From: Rhineura floridana
Taxonomy: Eukaryota > Chordata > Lepidosauria > Squamata > Rhineuridae
Length of the DNA stretch: 64,000 nucleotides
NCBI RefSeq assembly: GCF_030035675.1
Contig: NC_084482.1
Location: 217,519,943 to 217,583,942 of the forward strand
Direction: 5' to 3'
The position numbers were made by a program, and so were the translations under genes. The notes beneath the pieces were generated by a model. That model did no database searches. It was not told the DNA's origin and was given only the letters and a program-made list of their open reading frames with translations. Below are positions 1 through 11,607 of this stretch, one piece after another; position 1 is the first letter of the stretch, and the number at the start of each line of letters is the position of its first letter.

Positions 1-186
1 ATGCTTTTTCTCTGAGTGAACACACACTTGAACAATTGTGTGTGGGGGGCTTTTGGGGGGAAGAATTGCCTCCTTTTTTAAAAAAAAAAAATCCAACCTT
101 GCATTTTTGGGGGTGTGAATCGCCTTTTTGTGTTTTGATGTTTTAAAAAATTTCCAACCTTGGAGACACTTCTCTCTCACTTGTAG

Positions 187-312
187 GTGAAGCCATCTAC
201 AGTGATCGGCACGCACCCCCTGAACTTCACCATTGTAGGGAACAACAACATCCTTGGGGAAAATAAAGTCAGGTTGGACAAGGTTTTCATGAAGATTCCT
301 TCTTCCATTTAA
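187..312 (+). CDS. Last exon of an unidentified + strand gene (partial)
   Basis: A pyrimidine-rich tract ending in AG (185-186) is followed by 41 open codons and a TAA at 310-312. The peptide begins VKPSTVIGTHPLNF and ends VFMKIPSSI. I do not recognise the family. The splice acceptor, the phase-0 opening and the lack of frame breaks suggest a real terminal exon whose upstream exons lie before the window. It could also be a chance open stretch, since it is only 126 nt. No clear polyadenylation signal follows closely. Confidence 0.4.
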   Translation: MKPSTVIGTHPLNFTIVGNNNILGENKVRLDKVFMKIPSSI

Positions 313-1394
313 TAGTAATGTGTGTCCCCCTGATGCAGGGGTGAGACTGTGCTGGGACCATCAAGGGACAAGCATTTCCACCTGCCTTGCCCCTCTCCTC
401 TGCTCTTAGTGACATTTTTCTGGGGACTGTCCTTTTCCAGGAAGATGAATGCTTTTGGTCGTTAGCTATTGTTGCTTTTTAGAAATGATAAGATTTTGTT
501 GGGTTGAATGTTTGAAAATTGTATTGTTTTTATCTGTATTTTTCTATTTGTGTATAAGCCACCTTAAACTGTAACATAACAGTACTCATCTGAAGGGTGT
601 GGGAAAAGAGGGCCTCCCCAGGCCACGTATTGGTTGCACAGAGTTCTCAATTACAGGGAGAGTCTACACATAAACATCAAAGTCCCCTTAACAAACATGT
701 CCCCCCACCTCCACATTGGAGGTAGGGTGCAACACCAGCATGGTGGGGATGGAGCAAGTGGATGTGGCCTTGCTCTACCCCTCCCTACCATCACAGTTGC
801 TCAGAACTGAGGGGAACTCCTAATTGGTTAAAAGTGTTACCATAAACATGGGCTCCCTTTTGCCATCAAAGGAAAACAAGGCCTGCAAAGGCTACTCTGA
901 GCTTCTTGTGACTGTTGGGGAGAGGGCTGGTCATGGCTATTATCGGGTTGCCAAACTCTCAACCTATGCTCTTCTGTGACTTCTAACAGCAGTTTCACCT
1001 CCAGCAATCAGCAGATGATAGCGATGATTAATCGATATCCCACCTTTCCGCCAAGGAACTCAAAGGGGCGTGCATGATTCTACCCCTCCCCTTCCATAAA
1101 AAGAATCAAATGATTTGGGTTTTTATGATTCAGAAATGAAATCAAATAAATTTCTGCACGGACATTGGGTTGGGTTGGACTAGGTGACCTTTTGAGATAC
1201 CATTCAACCATCAAGACTGGAACAGACTACCCCTTAGCTCCAGGTTTTAAGCAGCTACTGCTGCTGACCAGCCTGCCAGCAGCTCCTTCCGGCTTCTTTT
1301 AAAGAAATATAGATTGCAGGGAGGCTGGAGCCCAAGAGAGCCCTCTGCTTAGATGGCCAAACAAGGATGGAGAGTGATCCTTGACAAAGAGAAC
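313..1394. other. Non-coding stretch, no gene recognised
   Basis: No coding pattern is evident. A short piece near 1160-1210 resembles the 3' end of a classical CR1 (it contains ttggactaggtgacc). The rest is unassigned intergenic sequence. Confidence 0.5.
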
Positions 1395-2583
1395 GAAGAA
1401 CATAAGAAGAGCCTGCTGGATCAGGCCAGTGGCCCATCCAGTCCAGCATCCTGTTCTCACAGTGGCCAACCAGGTGCCTGGGGGAAGCCCGCAAGCAGGA
1501 CCCGAGTGCAAGAACACTCTCCCCTCCTGAGGCTTCCAGCAACTGGTTTTCAGAACCATGCTGCCTCTGACTAGGGTGGCAGAGCACAGCCATCATGGCA
1601 AGTAGCCATTGATAGCCCTGTCCTCCATGAATTTGTCTAATCTTCTTTTAAAGCCGTCCAAGCTGGTGGCCATTACTGCATCTTGTGGGAGCAAATTCCA
1701 TAGTTTAACTATGCGCTGAGTAAAGAAGTACTTCCTTTTGTCTGTCCTGAATCTTCCAACATTCAGCTTCTTTGAATGTCCACGAGTTCTAGTATTATGA
1801 GAGAGGGAGAAGAACTTTTCTCTATCCACTTTCTCAATGCCATGCATAATTTTATACACTTCTATCATGTCTCCTCTGACCCGCCTTTTCTCTAAACTAA
1901 AAAGCCCCAAATGCTGCAACCTTTCCTCGTAAGGGAGTCGCTCCATCCCCTTGATCATTCTGGTTGCCCTCTTCTGAACCTCTTCCAACTCTAGAATATC
2001 CTTTTTGAGATGAGGCGACCAGAACTGTACACAGTATTCCAAATGCAGCCGCACCATAGATTTATACAACGGCATTATGATATCGGCTGTTTTATTTTCA
2101 ATACCTTTCCTAATTATCGCTAGCATGGAATTTGCCTTTTTCACAGCTGCCGCACACTGGGTCGACATTTTCATCGTGCTGTCCACTACAACCCCGAGGT
2201 CTCTCTCCTGGTCGGTCACCGCCAGTTCAGACCCCATGATCGTATATGTGAAATTAAGATTTTTTGCTCCAATATGCATAATTTTACACTTGTTTATATT
2301 GAATTGCATTTGCCATTTTTCCGCCCATTCACTCAGTTTGGAGAGGTCTTTTTGGAGCTCTTCGCAATCCCTTTTTGTTTTAACAACCCTGAACAATTTA
2401 GTGTTGTCAGCAAACTTGGCCACTTCACTGCTCACTCCTAATTCTAGGTCATTAATGAACAAGTTGAAAAGTACAGGTCCCAATACCGATCCTTGAGGGA
2501 CTCCACTTTCTACAGCCCTCCATTGGGAGAACTGTCCGTTTATTCCTACTCTCTGCTTTCGGCTTCCTAACCAATGCCTTATC
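1395..2583 (-). mobile_element. CR1 LINE, 5'-truncated, minus strand
   Basis: The minus strand encodes the C-terminal two thirds of a CR1 reverse transcriptase: [20 protein letters not shown], then KFADNTKLF, then the thumb and C-terminal region ending FMEDRAINGYLP (codons from about 2583 down to 1595). The catalytic FADD motif reads FADN, so this copy is dead. The 3' end carries the squamate CR1 tail (aggccagtggcccatccagtccagcatcc) and ends in an aagaacataagaag-type repeat. The copy is truncated at about 2583 and lies downstream of the zinc-finger exon on the same strand. Confidence 0.9.
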
Positions 2584-2854
2584 CGCAAGAGGACAAGAAG
2601 CAAGTCAACATCACATTGTTTAATACAACAAGATTGGACAAAGCTGACAGCACAGGGGAGATCTTTAAAAAAAGCCCCTGACACAAAACACACACACCCT
2701 CCAACGTATCTGAATCCTATGGCTTACAAAATACACCTTTTGGATGATAAACTGTGATTTATGACTGAAGATAGGATTGAAAATGTTTCTGCACTCTAGT
2801 TGTTTGTTCCTCCCCTGTGTGAATTCTCTAATGTCAGCTAATGTGCAAGCTGTA

Positions 2855-3534
<680 letters not shown>

Positions 3535-3591
3535 CTGTAAGAATCAGAAGAGAAATTCAATCACGGAGGAGCAGATCTTCAAATCAGAGGA

Positions 3592-4576
3592 CAAACTCTC
3601 GTTTAAGTCCTCACTAGAGTTGGCTGTGGATACCATGTCCAAGTGCCTGGAATCCATAAGTGGATGGATGGGAGGAATAGGCTGAAGCTGAACCCTGCTA
3701 AGACCGAGGTGTTGCTTGTGGGAGACAAGAGAAGATTAGGAGATATAGACCTGGTGTTTGATGGTGTAAGATTACCCCTGAAAGACCAGGTCTGCAGCCT
3801 TGGGGTCATTTTAGACTCCCAGCTGTCCATAGAGGCTCAGATTTCGGCAGTGAGCCGGGCGGCTTGGTACCAACTACATCTGATACGAAGGCTGCAACCC
3901 TACCTTCCTGTTCATCTGCTCCCACGGGTGATACATGCCCTGGTCTCCTCTCGCTTAGACTACTGTAATGCGCTCTACGTGGGGCTACCCTTGAAAACGG
4001 TCCGGAAATTACAATTGGTACAAAATGCGGTGGCACGACTGATTAAGAACAGCCGTCGTCGTGATCACATCACTCCGGTGTTAGTAGATCTACACTGGTT
4101 GCCAATTGTTTACCGGGCCCAATTCAAGGTGTTGGTCTTGACCTTTAAAGCCCTATACGGTCTCACCCCAGTTTATCTGAAGGAGTGCCTCCAGCATCAC
4201 CAATTATGCCGCCTGACGAGATCAGCCACACAGGACCTCCCCTCGGTTCCACCAACTAAAACAGCAAGGTTGGTACGGACCAGAGAGACGGCATTTTCAG
4301 TTGTGGCCCCCACCCTCTGGAATTCCCTCCCATTTGATCTTCGTCATGCCCCCTCCTTAATTGGTTTCCGCTGAGCCTTGAAGACCTGGCTATTCAGGCA
4401 GGCCTATGGGATTTCTGGGATGGGTTAGTTGTTATTAACTGGAAGAGTGGGTTAGATGATGATGGTCTTATCTATTTTATATTGTATTTTATTGTATTGG
4501 TGTACATCGCCTAGAGTGGCCATTGGTTCAGCCAGATAGGCGACTCAGAAATAAAATTTTATTATTATTATTATAA
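3592..4576 (+). mobile_element. L2 LINE 3' part, plus strand
   Basis: Codons from about 3633 to 4374 encode the C-terminal part of an L2 reverse transcriptase: [60 protein letters not shown], then a TGA. The frame is open for about 245 codons. The 3' untranslated part follows and ends in an (ATT)n tract at about 4558-4576, the normal L2 terminus. It sits in the intron upstream of the zinc-finger exon, in the opposite orientation. Confidence 0.9.
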
Positions 4577-5062
4577 ACCCCAAGAACCTCCATAAGGTCA
4601 CAGGTTCAATTCCTGGCATCTCCAGTGAAGGTGAACCGAAACAGTAAGACCTCCACCTGAATCCTGGAAGGGCCATTTCCACTCAAAGCACGTAATCCTG
4701 GACAGGCAGTGGAGGCTGGTCTATTTTGGTGCTGTCCCACTAATCCCAATCTGCCCACTGTAAGCTTGCAAAACTCAGCACAGAGGATGGGGACTTGGCT
4801 CTCCCTGTCAGTGGCTCTGGCTCCACTTACTACTGGGACTTCCTGCCTTCCGCCACACTACTCCCAATGGGGGCCAGCCATCACTGTGGGCAATGCGATT
4901 TACAAGACCCGCCTTTCAATAAGTCATGTCTCCTTAGTCCAAGACACAAACTAACCCCTTCCAAGCTGACAGAATCCCTCCTGCTGTTCTTGATCCGTTT
5001 CTCAGATAACCGTCTCGAGTTTCAAGTGGGTGACTTCTTCCTTTTTATGTAAAATATTTTAT
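4577..5062. other. Unassigned intronic stretch
   Basis: There is no coding signal. A short B-box-like motif (ggttcaattcc, near 4610) may be the remains of a tRNA-derived SINE. Confidence 0.35.
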
Positions 5063-5308
5063 GCCTATGGTCATGCCACCCTGAACATGCCCGATCTCGT
5101 CTGATCTCAGAAGCTAAGCAGGGTCAGGCCCGGTTAGTACTTGGATGGGAGACAGCCTGGGAACACCGGGTGCCGTAGGCTTAGAGGAAGGCAATGGTCA
5201 ACCACCTCTGGATACCTCTTACTATGAAAACCCTACAAACACATCCAAAAAAGATTCACAGGGTCGCCATAAGTCATAATTGACTTGAAGGCATACAAGA
5301 ACAAACGT
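5063..5308 (+). mobile_element. 5S rRNA-derived SINE with BovB-like tail
   Basis: Positions 5063-5182 (120 nt) are a full-length 5S rRNA-like sequence. It includes the internal pol III control regions (agctaagcaggg near 5114; ggatgggagac near 5143) and ends gtgccgtaggctt. It differs from vertebrate 5S at roughly a dozen positions, several of them CpG transitions. It runs straight into a SINE body (ggcaatggtcaaccacctctg) and a tail (gggtcgccataagtcataat...gacttgaaggca) that matches the 3' end of the BovB copies in this window. This matches the 5S-headed relatives of Sauria SINEs known from lizards, so it is a retroposon and not a functional 5S gene. Confidence 0.9.
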
Positions 5309-6045
5309 GCACAAAAATGAATATATTGGTGAAAATAACAGAAAAATGTATTACGCGAGAAGAAATTACTTGCAAAAATATGTACATTAGTCAAAAATGC
5401 CTACGAAAATGTGTCTACTAGGAGAAATTAGCACTGAAATGCTGGAAAATTTTCATGAAGATCTTTTTTAAGAAATAGAAAATTGCTGCAAGAATGTGGA
5501 GAATTGATTTTCAGACTGGAAGAATGAGAAATATCTTTCCATCCCTGTGACATGAACAAAAGACATTATTTTAGAAGATTTAGAAGATGTTGTAGGCCAA
5601 CATCTGGGAGTCTGTTGTTTTCCTCTCTTTCATATTTCTTTTTTTAAAAGGCAATTTATAGATTAGACCCAATGTGTAGTCAGTAGAACCTGGCTCACTC
5701 CCCGTCACCAAACTGCATATCACTCTGTATCACATTTTTATTCACTGAGCCAAAGCTACCTCCACATTGAGCCTGTTCCTGGGAAGTTAGCCTGTGGTCA
5801 CGTTTCAACCGGTTCGAGTGCATTACACCCTGAAGCTAGATGTAAAGAGACCGCATCGTGGAACAGATGGAGGTGAAGAGACGGAAATTGTCTTTCACTA
5901 TGTGATAAGCTTGAATGATCTGACCTTTGTTTCAGCTGCAAGGGTTGAAATTGCAAGGAAGAATGTCCAGGGAAGAAGGATCTTAGAAATCAGACCAGCG
6001 CCACTGGGCATAGATGAGACTAGGCCAGATGACTCAGAGACAAAA
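5309..6045. other. AT-rich intronic stretch with one open segment
   Basis: Mostly AT-rich sequence with no recognisable feature. A 5794-6060 plus-strand open segment (VHYTLKLDVKRPHRG...) has no family I recognise and runs into a SINE tail, so I do not call it a gene. Confidence 0.4.
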
Positions 6046-6195
6046 CTGATAATATGGTAGCCCTGGGCTTAGAGAAGGGCAATGGCAAACCACCTCTGAA
6101 TACCTCTTACTATGAAAACCCTATGAATATATCCAAAAAAGATTCATAGGGTCACTGTAAGTCATAATCGACTTGAAGGCATATAACAACCACCA
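6046..6195 (+). mobile_element. SINE tail, 5'-truncated (5S/Sauria type)
   Basis: The stretch gggcttagagaagggcaatgg, then cctctgaatacctcttactatg, and the BovB-like terminus cataatcgacttgaaggcat are close to the 5S-headed SINE at 5063. Only the last bases of a head remain. Confidence 0.75.
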
Positions 6196-6414
6196 AAATA
6201 TTTTACACCACCCTTCCTTAAAAAGTTTTCAAGGCAGCGGACAACCTATACAAAAAGAAAGTGCAGAACACTGCAGCCAAGTGTTGTAAAACTATCACTA
6301 AAATTAAATGGGCCTGAACAGAATGCATTTTTAAATTCCATGATAATTCTGGCTGCATAAACATGAGCACCTTGTAGACAAGTTAAGTTTTTACAGTTTT
6401 ATTTTTTAAATAAT

Positions 6415-6560
6415 ATGAACTGATAAGAGTTGCAGACGCATCTCTTTCAGAAGGGAATTTCATAGCACAGGAGCCACCACTGAAAAAGGCTTTGCTGCCA
6501 TCTAGTGCTAAGGTAGGCATGTGACTCCTGCCTCTGAAGCTGATCTTAGTCAATAATCTG
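6415..6560 (-). mobile_element. LINE (L2/CR1-like) coding fragment
   Basis: The minus strand reads KAFFSGGSCAMKFPSERDASATLIS. This is the pattern of a degraded LINE C-terminal region (a W-N-S-L-P-type neighbourhood). Confidence 0.4.
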
Positions 6561-6848
6561 CTGCCCCGAAGCACCTACCTGCTGTTTTCTCCCCTTCTAC
6601 TGAGCCCTTCAGAAACGGCTCCTCCCCTCCTCCATGCCAGGAGATGAAATCAGATCTAGGAACTGGAAATCCTTTTTCAAGAGGAAAGAAACAGAGAAAT
6701 CACTTCTGGCATTCCCGATGATAAGAAACATTATAGGGCAGCAGTGGGAAACCTCAGGCGCAGTGGCTACATGTGACCCTCCAAGCCTGTTTATCTGGCC
6801 ATTAGGGGTCCCACTAGGCCGCCTCCCTCACTGGTCCTCCTTGAGTTT

Positions 6849-6992
6849 CCAGAGTGGTTTAACAATCATCTTCCCAAGGGTATCTGAGAAACAGAGCTCT
6901 TTCAAGGGAATAGGGGTCTCCTAACAACTCTCAGCACCCTGCAAACTGCAGCTCCCAGAATTCTTTGGGGGAAACCATGTCTGTTTACAAAT
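6849..6992. mobile_element. Palindromic hAT-like MITE fragment
   Basis: It contains agagtggttta, cagagctctttcaaggg, ggggtctcctaacaactctcagca and cccagaattctttgggggaaaccatg, as do the related copies at 17388 and 49104. Both ends are incomplete. Confidence 0.5.
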
Positions 6993-7150
6993 GGTCTGAT
7001 ATGGCTTTAATGCATAGTGCACATGGAGCCAGGGTTCCAGCTACTGTCGTCCTCAGTGACATTCCTGCAATGCACCGATGCATGCAAAGAACTGCAGCTA
7101 TTTCTGCTTTCAGGATCTGTCAGGCAAGGCAAAGAGGGATCCTTGCTTAC

Positions 7151-7277
7151 CCAGAGAGGCCAGATTCCCATAGTTCTCCTCCATGACGTCCCTGTGTAGG
7201 GCCCTCTGGCCCGGGTCAAGCAGAGCCCACTCCTTCTCCGTAAAATGCACAGCCACCTCCTCAAAGGATGTCAGAGC
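7151..7277 (-). CDS. KRAB-A box exon of the SCAN-KRAB zinc-finger gene
   Basis: The exon is 127 nt, the usual KRAB-A length. It has an acceptor (tcctcctttcag) before 7277 and a donor (ctggGTAAGC) after 7151. It is read on the minus strand from phase 0 to phase 1. The peptide runs [42 protein letters not shown], with the usual EEW, LL-P-Q and VM-ENY core. The normally aromatic residue before RDVM is His here. There is no internal break. The finger exon lies 3.6 kb further along the minus strand. Confidence 0.9.
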
Positions 7278-7532
7278 CTGAAAGGAGGAGGACACTCTTT
7301 TAGGGCCCTGCCCATCTCCCTGGGACTGAAAGAGGCCTGCCTGCCTCCCCAAGGATCCCATCACCCAGTGCGCAAAAGCCATTTTCAGTCCAGCACAAAG
7401 AGAAGGAGGCCGAGAAGGAGCCCCCAGGGTCATCTCACCATCTCTAAGCAACGTTCCGTATCCTGAGGGGAAGACAGACGTTTTACCTTCATAAGCTTTT
7501 TGCATTTTCGTTACACGAGTGGAACTCCATCA

Positions 7533-7724
7533 TGGGGAAGGGCTGTGGCTCAGTGGAAGAGTGTCCACCTTGCACGCAAAAGGTCCCAGGTTCAATCCCC
7601 AGCATCTACAGATGAGGCTCCTCATCTGAAATCCTGGAGAGCCTCTGCCAGTCAGTGCTGACAATACAGAGCTAGAAGGGCAAACGGTCAGACTCTTTAT
7701 ATGGGAGATTCCTATGTTCCTCTT
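7533..7724 (+). mobile_element. tRNA-derived SINE (CORE/MIR-like)
   Basis: The A-box-like gtggctcagtgg and B-box-like ggttcaatcccc are followed by a core (ctgccagtcagtgctgacaa) and the end tcctatgttcc. The family recurs at 7775, 20403, 25525, 44761, 48265, 53848 and 55465. Confidence 0.8.
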
Positions 7725-7774
7725 CAACCTTTATTTGGAACCATGAGAACTAGAATCGTACTTTATTTTTAGGG

Positions 7775-7968
7775 GAGAGACCACAGCTCTATGGCAGAGG
7801 GCCAGCTTGGCATGCAGAAGGTTCCAGGTTCAATCCCCAGTGGCATTTCCAGGTAGGGCTGGAAAGACTCCCTGCCTGGAACCCAGAAGAGCTGCTGCCA
7901 GTCAGTGTAGACAGTACTGAGCTAGATGGACAGATGTCCTGAAGCTGTGTAAAGCAGCTTTCTGTGTT
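7775..7968 (+). mobile_element. tRNA-derived SINE (CORE/MIR-like)
   Basis: Same family as the copy at 7533 and in tandem orientation with it. The B box is ggttcaatcccc and the core is ctgccagtcagtgtagacag. Confidence 0.8.
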
Positions 7969-8184
7969 TCTGATCTTTCTCTGCATAGTTTTTGGTTCTA
8001 TTCATGTGTTGTCTTAACCTACAGGAACAAAATTCCTTTTTAAATTTTAAAGGGAGACTAGACCAGCATTTCCCAACTAGTGGGCCACCAGATGTTGTTG
8101 GACCACAATTTCCATCTTTCCTGACCATTGGCAATGCTGGCTGAGGCTGATGGGAGTTGTGATCCAACAACATCTGGTGGCCCA

Positions 8185-10511
8185 TGTGATGTCCCTGTAT
8201 ATAGATATTACTGTAAATATGGTAAGTGCAGGTTTATTAAAGTATACAGGGTAAGTGGATTGAGTGAGAGGGGGGAGTACATGGGCTAGAATGCTGGAGA
8301 ATGCTGTATGATGATTGGCTGAGCGTTTGAGTGGCTGAAGGTATAAATGAGGATGACGCCAATATTCAAAAAGGGATCCAGAGGGGATCCCGGAAATTAC
8401 AGGCCAGTTAGCTTAACTTCTGTCCCTGGAAAACTGGTAGAAAGTATTATTAAAGCTAGATTAACTAAGCACATAGAACAAGCTTTGCTGAAGCAGAGCC
8501 AGCATGGCTTCTGGAAGGGAAAGTCCTGTCTCAGTAACTTATTAGAATTCTTTGAGAGTGTCAACAAGCATATAGATAGAGGTGATCCAGTGGACATAGT
8601 GTACTTAGACTTTCAAAAAGCGTTTGACAAGGTACCTCACCAAAGACTTCTGAGGAAGCTTAGCAGTCATGGAATAAGAGGAGAGGTCCTCTTGTGGATA
8701 AGGAATTGGTTAAGAAGCAAAAAGCAGAGAGTAGGAATAAACGGACAGTTCTCCCAATGGAGGGCTGTAGAAAGTGGAGTCCCTCAAGGATCGGTATTGG
8801 GACCTGTACTTTTCAACTTGTTCATTAATGACCTAGAATTAGGAGTGAGCAGTGAAGTGGCCAAGTTTGCTGATGACACTAAATTGTTCAGGGTTGTTAA
8901 AACAAAAAGGGATTGCAAGAGCTCCAAAAAGACCTCTCCAAACTGAGTGAATGGGCAGAAAAATAGCAAATGCAATTCAATATAAAGAAGTGTAAAATTA
9001 TGCATATTGGAGCAAAAAATCTTAATTTCACATATACGCTCATGGGGTCTGAACTGGCGGTGACCGACCAGGAGAGAGACCTCAGGGTTGTAGTGGACAG
9101 CATGATGGAAATGTCGACCCGTGTGCGGCAGCTGTGAAAATGGCAAATTCCATCCTAGCAATAATTAGGAAAGGTATTGAAAATAAAACAGCCAATATCA
9201 TAATGCCGTTGTATAAATCTATGGTGCGGCCGCATTTGGAATACTGTGTACAGTTCTGGTCACCTCATCTCAAAAAGGATATTATAGAGTTGGAAAAGGT
9301 TCAGAAGAGGGCAACCAGAATGATCAAGGGGATGGAGCGACTCCCTTACGAGGAAAGGTTGCAGCATTTGGGGCTTTTTAGTTTAGAGAAAAGGCGGGTC
9401 AGAGGAGACATGATAGAAGTGTATAAAATTATGCATGGCATTGAGAAAGTGGATAGAGAAAAGTTCTTCTCCCTCTCTCATAATACTAGAACTCATGGAC
9501 ATTCAAAGAAGCTGAAGGTTGGAAGATTCAGGACAGACAAAAGGAAGTATTTCTTTACTCAGTGCATAGTTAAACTATGGAATTTGCTCCCACAAGATGC
9601 AGTAATGGCCACCAGCTTGGATGGCTTTAAAAGAAGATTAGACAAATTCATGGAGGACAGGGCTATCAATGGCTACTAGCCATGATGGTTGTGCTGTACC
9701 ACCCTAGTCAGAGGCAGCATGCTTCTGAAAACCAGTTGCCGGAAGCCTCAGGAGGGGAGAGTGTTCTTGCACTCGGGTCCTGCTTGCGGGCTTCCCCCAG
9801 GCATCTGGTTGGCCACTGTGAGAACAGGATGCTGGACTAGATGGGCCACTGGCCTGATCCAGCAGACTCTTCTTATGTTCTTATGCTCTTATGACAGTTG
9901 AGAGTTGGTGGTTGGTTGTAGTAGAGTTTGGGAGTTCTGAGGGTCGGTTGTTGTGGGTTGGAGTTGGTTGTGGGTTGGATTGTATTAGGCTGGTATTGAG
10001 GCAGATTATATATGACTAGAAACATAAAGAGTAACACAATATATGAAACCATACGCTTGTTAAATATACCATAAATAATCTTATTATTTCCTGGTGTTTA
10101 TAAATAAATATTTTCTTGGTTTACCAAAAGCCTGATCCTTGGCTGGGGCTTTCACAGACCATAAGGGTGGGCAGGGCATATACCAAGGTTGGGAACAGTA
10201 TCAATGGTGGCAGCGGTGAAGAGATAGTGCATCATCAAGTATCCAGAGCAACCAGGGGCTTTATTCTTTATAGGCACAAAGATACAGGGGGGGTGTGGCC
10301 TGCAAGTGCACCCAGGCACAAAGTAACAATAAGCCAGAAGGAGACTAAGGCAAAGTCCCAAGGCAATAGTGTGAAATAGGGAGTGGCTGATGGTGCTGCC
10401 TAGCAGTGGGATCTTGCAAGATCTGTGCTAGAGCCGGTGAGAGAACAAATAAAAACCAGGATCCTGACTGGAGGGACCTGACAGGTGGTGGCAGCAGGAG
10501 GGATCCTGACA
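8185..10511 (+). mobile_element. Fossil LTR element (solo-LTR-like) with a CR1 inside
   Basis: The termini are TGTGATGTCC and GATCCTGACA (TG...CA), flanked by a 5-bp duplication, gccca (8180-8184 and 10512-10516). It contains a TATA-like motif (ggtataaatg) and no recognisable gag, pol or env coding. Without the CR1 it is about 790 bp. It is therefore either a solo LTR or a short non-autonomous LTR element, degraded and older than the CR1 it hosts. The superfamily is undetermined. Confidence 0.65.
8354..9893 (+). mobile_element. CR1 LINE, 5'-truncated, fairly young
   Basis: The plus strand encodes CR1 reverse transcriptase from [20 protein letters not shown] through [28 protein letters not shown] and KFADDTKLF (catalytic FADD intact), to the C-terminal MEDRAINGY at about 9676. 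The frame breaks after about 8930 and resumes near 9134. The 3' UTR ends in cttatgttcttatgctcttatg. By eye it differs by only a few percent from the copy at 62326-64000, so the subfamily was active recently. Confidence 0.92.
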
Positions 10512-10658
10512 GCCCACTAGTTGGGAAAGGCTGGACTAGACAGACATTTCTCCATCCAACAAAGGTTCCTGAAAGGAAACACTAATGCAACCCAAAAATT
10601 CAAGGCATATTCAAGAGAGGGGGACCATGTTTGGAATATGCCCCATTATAGTCTTTAC

Positions 10659-10785
10659 CCAAAGCGGCGACAGCCCCGTCACCCTCCTGCACGATCCTCC
10701 TGAAGAGCGGCCTCTTTGTAGGGTCTGGTGGAGCATCCTCTAATGCTGGGAAATCTGTGGCTGCTTTGGAAAACCTCCCCTTTGC
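10659..10785 (-). CDS. Linker exon between SCAN and KRAB exons
   Basis: Acceptor (ctcctttttcag) before 10785 and donor (tttggGTAAAG) after 10659, 127 nt, phase 0 to 1. The peptide AKGRFSKAATDFPALED, then PPDPTKRPLFRRIVQEGDG and AVAALG, has the character of the linker exon of reptilian SCAN-KRAB zinc-finger proteins (a QVKG..., then RPL, then VQEGDGG pattern that I recall for that family). It joins the SCAN exon in frame. No internal break is seen. Confidence 0.75.
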
Positions 10786-11165
10786 CTGAAAAAGGAGAGA
10801 GGAACCCATGCAAGGGAAGGGGGAAAGAGATATTAGGAAGGGAAAGAATTAGGGCAGGCAAAGGCTAAGGGCAACCTTAAATCAAGTCAAAGAATCACAT
10901 ATTAAATCAAAATTCGTTTCTCAGTCACCTTGGAACTTGTGTCTCCTTTTAGCCATACTGAACCTTCCAAGCCGTGCAACTCACTCATGGCCACATATTT
11001 GGCCACGAGCACTTAAAAAGATCTGTGGACTGGGGCAGATAATTCAGCCTCCTGGCATTAGAGGAGGACCAGAACAGGGCATCTCAGAGTCCCTCCTAAA
11101 ACCAACTGCGAAGAGAGAGAGAAGTGCCCAGATGTTTTCTGGTGCTATGCAGCTCTTGCTCCAGG

Positions 11166-11275
11166 AAACTTTGGCCCTCCAGATGTTGCTGAACGACAGC
11201 AACCATCAGCCCCAGCAAGCATGGCCAATGGAAATGGGAACTGCAGTTTAGCAACATCTGGGGGGGGGAAAGGTT
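11166..11275. mobile_element. hAT-like MITE fragment
   Basis: The phrases ggccctccagatgttgctga and tagcaacatctggggg form imperfect inverted arms around accatcagccccagcaagcatgg, a layout shared with the MITE at 8064. Confidence 0.55.
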
Positions 11276-11607
11276 TTCTCACACCTGTCCTACTGTTAGA
11301 AGAGCCATTCTGTTGCCCACAATTGCTACTCCTTTATTGCTGGGAGAAAAGCACATCTCATTGAAGAGAAATCCCCTCCCTTCTCTGGAAGATCACAAGC
11401 CCCTTTAAGTGTCTAGTGATCCTCCAAGGATGGCCTGCTCCACACATTCAGAGCTACTATCCTGCTAGGGTGGAAAGGGATTGGGCAATCCATTTTTTTG
11501 GATGACATTAAGAAAAAAGATTGGTGGAGGGTGGGGGAGATATTTAAGATACCCCTCCATAGATTCTCAGGGTTTTGGAATGAGACCACGACAAAATGCT
11601 CTCTCAC

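Larger units (their letters stand above)
8064..10533. mobile_element. hAT-type MITE split by an LTR element
   Basis: The left part (8064-8184) starts CAGCATTTCCCAACTAG and carries inverted halves of gccaccagatgttgttgga. The right end (10512-10533) ends CTAGTTGGGAAAGGCTG. The complete element is flanked by a perfect 8-bp duplication, gactagac (8056-8063 and 10534-10541), as expected for hAT transposition. The interior was split by the LTR insertion at 8185-10511. Confidence 0.85.

Noticed and set aside
2077-2496. Plus-strand open frame of 139 codons
   Set aside because: It is antisense to the CR1 reverse transcriptase on the minus strand and has no features of its own.
5063-5182. Functional 5S rRNA gene
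   Set aside because: It carries about a dozen substitutions, lacks a T-run terminator directly after the 120 nt, and is fused to a SINE body and BovB-like tail.
7533-7610. tRNA gene (A- and B-box-like motifs)
   Set aside because: There is no full cloverleaf, and the sequence continues into a SINE core and end that recur many times in the window.
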